From the NCBI GenBank assembly GCA_036571765.1, contig BROE01000020.1:7402749-7466748 (forward strand): DNA of 64,000 nucleotides. The letters run 5' to 3'. The position numbers and the translations under genes are program-made. Shown here in pieces: positions 24,264 to 33,900 of the stretch. Each line of letters starts with the position of its first letter. Position 1 is the stretch's first letter. Source of the stretch: Plecoglossus altivelis. Taxonomy: Eukaryota > Chordata > Actinopteri > Osmeriformes > Plecoglossidae. Below the pieces are notes generated by a model. It was not told where the DNA came from. It did not search any database and saw only the letters and a list, made by a program, of their open reading frames with translations.

Positions 24264-27200
24264 CCAGGCAGACACTCTACAGGCCTGGTTCTGACCCACC
24301 ATGGTCTTGGTTTTGGGCAGCTGCCTCTGCCAGCAGATGTAGATGAGTCCAGAGGTGATTATGACCATGCACACCGACCCGATGATGACCAGAACCACAA
24401 ACAGCTTGCCGTAGTCCGAGCGTGTCTGGCTGGGCCGGGAGTGGCACGTACTGGCAGCAGAATAGTTCTGGATGCCAACCTAGAACACACACACACACAC
24501 ACATACACACATGCACACCCACACAAGCAACAGGTCTCAATATGACTACCGGCCAGTGTTAGCATGGGAGAGGAGCTCATAGAAGCCTGGTGTGTCACCT
24601 CAAGAAGCCCCTTCCTGATCTCTCCCAGCATTGACAGCACATCCTTGGTAGCGATCACACCTGCACAGACATGAACACTCAGCAGGAAACCATCACAACT
24701 ACTGAGGGAGTTGATGTGCGTGGGTGCGGTAATGCATGTGTGTGCCTGTTATTACACGTGTGTGTGTGTGTGTGTACCGTGTTGGCTGGCCAGGGTCATG
24801 AGCAGCTGGTGGTCGTGTCTGGGGGTCTTGCTGAGGGAGAGCAGCCAGGAGCCCTGGGGGCTGTTCATCCTCCTGGAGAACACTGTCTCCACCAGCTCCA
24901 GCAGCCTGGGCCCACTCTCCTCACGGAACTCATCCTGACACACACACACACATATACACGCGTATGAGCACACGCATATGCAGATACACACTCGCGCGCA
25001 CAGCACCATGCAACAGCATGCGGACACGAAACATACACATCAGCAAATACACAGCAACGCACAGAATACACATAAACATGCACATAACATAGCAACACGC
25101 ACAAAGACAGATACGCACGCAGACGAACAAACACATCGAAGAAAAAGTCGATAAGTCAATAAGCAGTTGTTGCTGTGACAACCAAAATAGTTGAAAGGAT
25201 TCGAATCCGTTTTTGTACCGTTGCCATAGTGACATAATTGGTAGAAGCGAGGAGCTGAGAGGGGAGGAGAGGCCAAGAGAGGATCAGAGAGGAGAAGAAA
25301 TGAGAGGAGAAGCGAGGCGAGACTCACACAGTCCAGGTTGTCAGTGGTGTTGAGGATGACGTAGCCCCGCCCTGCTAGCTCGCTCCAGTCTACACACACC
25401 ACCTGGGAAGGAGGAGGAACACAGGAGAGGAAGAGGAGCAGGAGGGTCAGGGAAAAGAGGATAGGAGGAGATGGAGTAGCAAGAGGGAAGGTGAGAGAGA
25501 GAAAGAAAGCCTGTTCATCAGGACAGCCAGCAGCACGTCAATCAGACACAAGCTGGGCGGAGCCTGTCTAGGACACAGGAGATCCCAGTCTTATTCTAAT
25601 GTGCCAGCACATTTACTCCTACTATTACAGAATTAGTGTTAGAGAGTGTTATAATGTCACTGTATTGTAGTGCTATAGGATCTCTGGATTACAGCAGTCT
25701 TTTGTTAAAGTGTTTAACAGAATGTCTACCGCTCAGTTCTAGAGTGACAGGACAGTCATCGTCTCCTAGCTACCTGCTGGTCCTCCTCTGTGTCTATCAG
25801 CCCCGCCTCCGAGAGCAGCTCTGTGGCTCTGCCTCTGACCTCAGACCCTCCAACCTGAGGGGGCGTGGCTTTATCCAGCCCATCCCAGGACACCTGGTTG
25901 AAGCCCACGGTTGATGCCAGAGAAGGGGAGGGGACAGTGGTCAGGCGGGTGTGGCCTCCTGCCTTCTCCCAGTCACTCTGTCTCCTGTCGGCCTCCTCTG
26001 ACTCCTCCTCATCGCCAATAAATCCGTGTGTGCGAACGCGCCCGGGCTGAAGAGGCTCTCTGCTGGGCGGGGCTCCAACCTCAGGCATAGTAGGATTCTG
26101 GGTAAGGACTGGGTCCAGGTATATTAGATCTGGCCTCCTCTCCTTCTCATTCTCCTCCTCCTCATGCTCCTCCTCCTCCCGCCCCTGGAGCTTCCACAAG
26201 CCAGTGAGGTCAGAGGGTGTTAAATTCGGCAAGCCAGCTACTGCAGCAGAGGTGGTTTGAGGGGTGGTGGTGGAGAGGTCATCCCCAGGATGAGGTACTA
26301 GGGGCTGGCCACTGGCCTGCCCCTCCTCTTGTTCCCACAGCTCCCTCTCCAGAGCCTCCAAGCCAGCCTCCAGACCGGCCTCCAGGCCAGGATCCAGCTC
26401 AGGAAGCAGGGAGGTGAGGTTAGGCTGTCTGGCTTCCTGGAGGTCTGGTGTGGAGGTCTGGAGTAAGTGAGGGTGGTAGTCTGTTTGACAAACACAAACA
26501 CATATTAGTTTAAAGTTGCCCGGCAGGGAGGAGTGAACTAAGAAAGGCTATTCCTCCTTAGTTTGCTCCTCACTGCCAAATAACAGCGTGTCTGTGTGTC
26601 TGTGTGTGTGTTTTCCCTCTGAGTCATCTACCCACCAACCAGGGCCTCTGATCCTGGTCGTGTGTTGTTCCCCTCGCCGGTCTCCTCCCACAGTCTGGCT
26701 GACGACAGACGCTTGTCCTCACTGTCCTCCGTGAAGAAGCCAGAGGCTTCTTGGGAGTCCATCCCCTGCTCCATCTCTCCCTTCACTACGTACGAGTCCG
26801 GGTGACTGAGGAGAAACCTTGCCCTCTCCTCCTCCTTTTCTCTCTGCATCCTCCGCTTCTCCTCCTCCCTCCTCTCCTCCTCCCTCTGCTCCTCCTCTCT
26901 CCTCTCCTCCTCCCTCCGCTCCTCCTCCCTCTGCTCCTCCTCCCTCTGCTCCTCCTCCCTCCGCTCCTCCTCCCTCTGCTCCTCCTCCCTTCTCTCCTCC
27001 TCCCTCCGCTCTTCCTCCCTCCTCTCTTCTTCCCTCCTCTCCTCCTCTCTCCTCTCCTCTTCCCTCCTCTCCTCCTCCCTCCTCTCCTCTTCCCTCCTCT
27101 CCTCCCTCTGCTCCTCCTCCCTCCTCTCCTCTTCCCTCCTCTCCTCCTCCCTCTGCTCCTCCTCGTCTCTGTGCAGCAACACGTCCAAATTCAGATCCTG

Positions 27201-27762
27201 TTCCCGGTAGGTATGGACTACACCCTGGAACTGGGTCAACTGGGTTCTGTCCACGTCCTGGACCAAGGGGGGTTGGGTGCTGTCTGTGTCTTGGACTTGA
27301 ATGTCCTCCGTATTGTCTCTGTCCTTGTCCAGGGAGGCCTGGGTACGGTTCACACCCTGAAGCCCAAGGGGAAGCTCTCCATCTTGGGGTGGTTGGGAAT
27401 GGTCTTTGTCCTGAACCATGGGTGATTCAGTATTGCCTATATCCTGGGAAGAGGGTGGAGGGCTAGAGGGAGAGGTTGGATGAGGGCTGGAGAGAAAGAA
27501 GGGGGTGGAGCTGGAGGGGGAGGAGTGGGTGAATGGCGAAGAGGTGGTGGAGGGCGGGCGGGGAGGGCTGGCGGTGGTGGTCGTCATCAAAACCAGCCCA
27601 TCAGCCACATTGATCAGGACAAAGGAACCTGAGGACAGAGAGGTACATACACACAAGCATACAAACTGAATCAGATATGTGCGATAAGTATAAAGCGGAG
27701 GTTTGTATGTGTGTACGGGAGTGTGTGTGTCTGGGAGGGTGGGGGGTTGTGTGCGTGACTGA

Positions 27763-27806
<44 letters not shown>

Positions 27807-29722
27807 TAGAGAGACAGAGAGAGAGAGAGAGAAAGAGAGCGGAGACAGATGGGCATGTGTTGGCTAAGCACACCAAAGACTGACAGCAGATCTCTTTGTT
27901 AAGGATACTGTTTGCCTAGTGTGTCTCCGAACCTCTTCACAGATGGCTCCAACCGGCTTACCATCCTAGCCCACCCTGTCACCTCACTCAGTCTCCCTAT
28001 CCTGCCAAACCAGGCCAGCTAGCTCCCTCACACCACCATATCATACACTACTTCACCATCACACCCATCCACACGCAAGTGTCACAAATCTGCTAAGATT
28101 TCCCACAGTGACCCAGACCAACACCCAGGCCCAATAGGACTCCTCCAAACCTGTTCTCAACCTACTAACACCCAGGCAAGCCCAGCTCCATCATCCTCCA
28201 CTGTACAGCCTTAAACCCAGCTTTCCTAGCTCACCCCCTCCTCTTCTCCTTTCCTCTTCTCCTCTCCTCCCTGAGTAGAGTTTCATCTCAGGGGAGTAGC
28301 TATCTAGCGGGCTGACTGTGCAGTACTTGACCAGCCAGGCCAGGCAAGCAGCCAGCCAATAAAAGCGGGCACACAGGCTTATATATCTCACCTGCAGTGC
28401 TACTTGATCACTGAGACTTGGGAGCGAAGAAAGAGCGGAGGAGGAGAGCCGTGAGGTGAGAGGGAGCAGGGAATAAGAGAGAGAGGAGGGAGAGGAGGAC
28501 AGGAAAAAAGGAGGAGGGAGGGGAAGAAACCAGGAGGAGTAGGTGGGAGAGGAGGAAGGGTGTAGGAAGGAGGAGGATAAAGAGGTGGGCATGAGCATGA
28601 TGGAGGGGAGAGAGAGCAAGGTGTATGGTGAGAGAGGTGAAAGAGACTGGTGTGAAGCTGAATGAGGCGATAGGGTTGGGAGAGACACGAGAAGTCAAGC
28701 AAGGAGAGAGAAGATATGTACAAGCAGAGGGAGGGACAAGAGAATGACAGAGCGGACAGGAACGTGGAGAGGAACGAGAGGAGGTGAACAGGAATGAGGA
28801 CTAGGGAAAGGGGGAGGATGGAGGACGAGGAGAAAAATGTGCCAAGGAGACAGAGAATAACAGGAATGGTGGACAGAATGGGGCAACAATAGGTTAAATG
28901 GGGGTATTTGAGGATTCAAGTCACCTCTATTGTCTGACAGAATCAGCTTATACCCTCCCCCAAATCCCTGGTCTGCCCCCCTCACTAGCCCCTTGGCTGC
29001 TTTGATTGGCTACATGCGTGATGTTGACCACCACAGATCCATACATGCTAAGATGCAGCTCAGCTGGTAGACAACTAGGTAACCATGGCATAAGGAGGAT
29101 GTACAAAACATACATAACCCTGGCTACTGTAGCTCACCAGCACACATCTAAGATCAGGAACCTATCAGATTACAATTATGGAAATGTCATAATGAGTGGG
29201 ATGTGATTGGTCATGATTAATAGGCCAAAATGAAAATGGATGGGCTTTGCGTGGTTATGGTAATTACAAATTAAGCCTTCTGTGTAGTTTGATGCAGTTT
29301 GATTTAGACTTGGCCCATTGCAGGTGGATTTTATCCATAAAATAATTTACCCTCACAAAATGCTATAACTATAACTGCAAAATGCCCTTTCTGCTTGGTC
29401 CCCGTTGTTTTTATGTGTTTGTTTTATGTTATACCTATGACATTTATGTTATATCATTTATGTGATTTCGTGTATCTGAGCAGTTGACTATTCTACCGCA
29501 GCCAACAATTTATGTTGACTACGTGATGCCAATGTTCCCACTAGGCATTCAGTTTGAACGAATTAGGTTACCTTTAGTTAAGCATCGTTTCAACATTTGC
29601 TGGGCAGCCCGTTATGGCGTGGTGCGATGCCATGCACCGTAATACTAAAACATACGAATTACAATAACAAAAATCTCACCTATCAGCAGGCGATAGAGGC
29701 CCGGCATGTCAGTGGCGAGCAT
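23785..29722 (-). CDS. podxl2: Podocalyxin-like protein 2 (endoglycan), CD34-family sialomucin
   Basis: Type I membrane sialomucin; its mammalian homologue acts as a selectin ligand and anti-adhesive glycoprotein. Coding exons: 29680-29722, 26636-27628, 25774-26444, 25328-25402, 24778-24934, 24599-24660, 24300-24479, 23785-24012. They are phase-consistent and give about 802 residues, against roughly 605 in human. The extra length is in the acidic/mucin region, including a Glu/Arg repeat at about residues 170-275. The membrane-proximal domain (VDWSELAGRGYVILNTTDN, then LLMTLASQHG) and the TM helix (about 693-715) match the family closely. The tail keeps ENGCHDNPTLDV and ends in the PDZ-binding motif DTHL. 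The N-terminal exon is short; MPGLYRLLIG joined to SFVLINVADG would be the signal peptide. The 26444 acceptor could instead be 26457. Exon 1 is the least certain part. Confidence 0.9.
24196..24262. repeat. (TCTG)n tetranucleotide microsatellite in the last podxl2 intron
   Basis: About 16 TCTG units with one ACTG interruption, between the exon encoding the TM segment and the exon encoding the cytoplasmic tail. Confidence 0.95.
26845..27166 (-). repeat. Coding minisatellite in podxl2 (Glu/Arg/Gln repeat)
   Basis: In the coding strand, units of 15-18 bp (GAGGAGAGGAGGGAG type) repeat about 20 times and encode EEERR and EEEQR runs. Every indel between copies is a multiple of three, so the podxl2 frame stays open. 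The opposite strand carries a 200-plus-codon Leu/Pro-rich shadow frame that is not a gene. Confidence 0.9.
27629..29679 (-). other. podxl2 intron 1
   Basis: The inferred first intron is 2.05 kb. It contains a (GT)n(GA)n microsatellite at 27760-27840 and a strongly purine-rich + strand stretch (GGAGAGG-type) at 28430-28870. No exon or embedded gene is supported. Confidence 0.55.
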
Positions 29723-30416
29723 CGTCTCAGTTCAAATGTAAATTGTCAGACTAAAACGTATCGCTGCTAAATTGGGTAAGGAGAAGAGTCATCGCATGTC
29801 CGTTCGGTAAAGAGTGCGAGGTGTGATCAGCGTCGGAACTTGGATTGCACCGGCTGATGATTATCTGCATCCCCACGCGACGCTCCGTTGCATCGAGTTG
29901 CAGGGCAAACCCGTTGTCACCGACAGATGCTGGCGGCTCCGTTACAAACCCGTCTGAATGATGAAAGGGAGTCTCCGACTGTTAGCGAGAACCCCCGGAA
30001 TGAATAGTCTTCAATGAGTTATCTTGCTAAGGCAATGCTAATAACCAGCCAAAGTATGCGTCACTAGGGGCCTCAGAACATTCTTGGTGCTGATCTTTAA
30101 AGTTGGACAGATGCCTGTGGATGCGCAGTAGAATACGCTGCAATGGACGGAAGAGTCAGGGTCCTAAACTCAGTCGGCTCATCTCCATTTCTTTACGAGG
30201 TGTCGGCATCCATTATTCGCAGGTCCGTTTCTGTTCTATTGTTTGCATATACAAATAACTACATGATAAACCAGGAATCCCTACAGACCTGAATGTGTGC
30301 AATATGTTTATGTGAGTTGGCTATTCTCCATGTTTCATACGGTTCTGTGCCATTGAGGTAGCAGGTATGAATAAAGAGACAAATTGATCAAATTCCTTAC
30401 CAGACAGGAGATTCAC
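29723..30416. other. Interval between podxl2 5' end and mcm2 3' end
   Basis: About 700 bp. The podxl2-proximal part (29800-30000) has several CpGs (CCCCACGCGACGCTCCG, TGGCGGCTCCG) and is likely the podxl2 5' UTR and promoter. No TATA box or coding sequence is evident. Confidence 0.4.
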
Positions 30417-30422
30417 TTTATT
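30417..30422 (-). terminator. Candidate mcm2 poly(A) signal
   Basis: AATAAA on the - strand, 505 nt after the mcm2 stop codon. The 3' UTR contains a (GT)n tract at 30875-30905 and one undetermined base (N) at 30795 or an adjacent position. Confidence 0.6.
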
Positions 30423-30869
30423 TTATGTACGAAAACACAGTTTCAGAATCCAACACACTAAAGGTCAAAGTTAACACATTTTTTCTTTGTTTTACATGGA
30501 AAACATAAGTGAACTTAATGGGTCCCAGACACTTGATTTCAACAAAGGGCACCAAGTCTATATGGATCGAAATTCCAAGACCTTTGAGCACAACAGATGG
30601 AACAAGAAACATTCTCAGTCTAATGGAAACAGTTAGTCCCCCTAAACTAGACCGTTTACTTCCTGTGACACCAGAGTCTCTGATTCCACCAGAGGAACAG
30701 ACATATACAGGTATTTACAGAGGCTGGCCTGGACATCCACCTGTCCCTGACCACAGAAGAACAAGTTACACTGATCACATGACCAGGATGTACANCGAAC
30801 ACAACAACACGCACAACAAGCACAGCTCCCCCTGCACAGAGTGGGTCTGCGTGTTCCAGAAGCTGTGAT

Positions 30870-30911
<42 letters not shown>

Positions 30912-30926
30912 GGGAGGGCAGAGAGG

Positions 30927-33900
30927 TTAGAACTGCTGGATGATGAGTTTCTTCTTGGAGTCCAGAGAGAACTTGTTGGTTTGAAAGACATCGCTGTCGT
31001 AGAAGGCAGACAGGGTGTGGATGTTGATCTGTCTGGCCTGGGGGACGGAGAGGGAAGAGAGGGGCACTGTTAGTTTGGGATGTTCAGGAGTGTAGATGCC
31101 TGTTCCGTGTCTGTATATCACTGTGTGTGTGTGTGTGTGTGAGCTACCTTGTCCACCAGGTCTTTCTCAGGGATCTCAATGGTGTCTTGCTGGGCGCCGT
31201 AGCGATTCCTCTGATAGGTCACCTGCTCGGCCACCAGCTGCTTCAGGATGAAGAGCAGCAGTTCGTTGTTGTCGCGGCGGAATGCCAGGTAGCGGGCGAA
31301 CGTCTGCGAGAGGGGCGGGGAGAAGGAGTCAGGATGGTTGACCGTGTAGACCTTGTCTGGTAACCGTCTCAGTAGCACCCCTCTTGTTCAACCCTCCCTC
31401 ACCTCGATGCCTCCGTGCCTCCCCTCCTCCACTCCCCTCCTCCCCTTCGTGCCTCCTCTCCACCCCTCCGTGCCTCCCCCCCACCCATCCATCCTCCCCC
31501 CAACCCTCCCTCCCCCCACCTTTCTCATGCTCCTCATGACGCTGAACTTCTGCGTGTCTATGAAGCTCTCCAGCATCACCCTGATGGCCATGTTGACATC
31601 ATCCTCCAGGACGTAGTCCCGCAGGTGCATCCTGGCGTGGGCCTCCGCCATGCGAATCATCGACTCGATGTGGCGCACCGTGATGGGGATGCTGCCCGTT
31701 GCCTGGACGACGCCCACACAGAAACGCACAATTATCTACACAGACAACAAACACCTGGGCACAGTGGGCGTTAGCGGCCCTGCGGAGGTTGTAGAACGGT
31801 CTTCGTTAGCGCTGTGGTTAGTTAAAGCCAACATCTCAGGGCAGACATAAGCGGCTCGTACCATGGACTCCTTGCGGAGGTCAGAGTAGATGCGCGCCAC
31901 CTTGTCCTGGTCCATCTGGTTGAGTTTGGGTCGCACGCGCTCCTTGGAGTACATGATGTACTTCCTGAGCAAGTCCTGGGGGATGGGCGGCACGTCGAAG
32001 GTGTTGGGCAGCACCACCTCCTCCAGCCCTGCCATGCCTCCATCCCTGCTGCTGGGGTGGTGCTTGATGTGGCTGCTCACCACGAAGCGAGCCAGCATCT
32101 CATCCTGATGGGAATACAGAGAATACATCAACTTCACATGTTACTGCATTATGGCCCAGAGCTGATATGTGGTCATGTTGTGAAGGCAGACCATTCCATT
32201 TACCTGAAGCACCACAACACAGTTAAAACTATACATTCAGGATCAGCATTTTCTGTTTCTAAAGTATATACATGTTTGTAGGTTTTGTTGTATAAAGGAT
32301 TTTGCTAAATTTTTCCAAATGTGAAGGTAAACATGTATCGGTTCTGGAAATTGATTTCCAGGTGTATTAAGAAGACATGCTGAGAAATGAAAGTAGATTG
32401 AATATCAAAGAAAAACGAAAGTTGTTTTCACCTGCACGGGGTCCACGGTATCCCTGACAACGCACAGGATGTCAAAACGAGACACGATGGGCTCGGTCAG
32501 GTCCACGTTCTCAGAGAAGGTCAGAGACGGATCGTAGCGACCACCTGGACACACGCACGCAGGTGAACATTGGCTTTGAGGCAGCAAACACACAGATCAA
32601 ACACAGATTCAGACTTTGAAGACTCTTTTCTCCCCTCTCTCCTTCTACCAGTTCCCCCCTCCCCTCCCCCAGGGGTACCTATGGGGTTGGCAGCGGCGAT
32701 GATGGTGCAGCGAGCCTGCAGGGAGGTGACAATGCCGGCCTTCCACTCCCTGCTGACCGGGTGTCTCTGGACGTGTTTATGGTAGGCTGTCCATGCAGTC
32801 GCGGTCGGTTACACGATCAGCCGATGGCCACCTTCTTTGAGGAGCTTCGTGGGTTGCGACGATTATTAGGTCCTTTTGGTGAGTCGGTGGGGTTGTTGCG
32901 GGGTCGCCACCTTACGTCCAGGTGTTTTTAGCTTTTCAGGGGTAACGTGATTGTCTTGGAACGTGGCCGGTGATTCGCCGGCACAGCTAGCACGTTTGAT
33001 GTTCCCCCACGCACCTTGTGCTTCCCACCTGGGGGGGCGGAGAGGTAGAAGTGAGTAGTTGGGGAAAGACGCTTTTTTGGATGGAGGGAGAGGTGACCAG
33101 CTGAGGGTTGTATATGGGAGGTGGGGAAAGAGAGTAAGAGAGAGATGGGAATGTAGGAGGAGGAAGGGACGGAGGGAGAGAGAGAAAGAAAAAAAAAAAG
33201 AGAAAGAGAGAGGGGAGGAAGGAAGGTAGGAGATAGAGGCAGAGAGGTAAGAGAAATGGGAAGTTTAGCATCAGAGCTCCACCCAGTGGTGAGCCAGAGC
33301 TCCTGCAGCTGAGCCTGTCTGTGAGGGTTCTACCTGGGTTCTTGGGTTCTCCTCCAAACAGTGCCAGCGCCAGGCCTCTCTTGATGTCCTCGTGGGCATA
33401 GATGGAGGGACCAATGCTGGCAAAGATCTGCCACACAGACAGAGACAGAGATTATAGTCCATGCATTTGCCTGTCTTTTTCTGCATGTGTGTGACAGCAT
33501 TCCTGCCTGTTAGTATGTGTGTGTGTCAGAGTGTGTCAGCGTGTGTGTGTGTGTCAGCGTGTGTGTAGGTCAGCGTGTGTGTGTGTGTGTGTCAGCGTGT
33601 GTGTGTGTCAGCGTGTGCGTCTCACCCTCTCCCCGATGCGCTCGTCCTTGCTGAGCGCCACGATGGCCTTGATGTCCTCGTCTGTCAGCTCGGCCACCGC
33701 TCCACCTTCATCCTTGCGCGTGATGTGATTGGCCATGATGACGGTGGCGAACACAGGGAAGCCGTTGGCCATGTTCAGAGAACCATCGTAGTTGTTGGTG
33801 TAGATGCCTGTCAGCTCCTGGAACACAGGAAGTACAGAGATGGGTGACAGGAAGTAGGGCTGTGTCGTGTGCCGTTCCAAAGAAAGCAGAATGATGGAAC

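Noticed and set aside
26751..27466. Two + strand frames of more than 200 codons, Leu/Pro- and Ser/Pro-rich
   Set aside because: They are antisense shadows of the Glu/Arg repeat in podxl2, whose - strand frame is supported by splice phase and downstream homology.
31415..31774. 119-codon + strand frame across an mcm2 exon
   Set aside because: Antisense shadow of the mcm2 exon 31520-31702 and its pyrimidine-rich intron.
32679..33028. mcm2 as a genuine pseudogene or a catalytically dead paralogue
   Set aside because: The other exons have intact frames, splice sites and E2F promoter sites; the damage is confined to one block with insertion-type errors. Not excluded, but less likely than an assembly fault.
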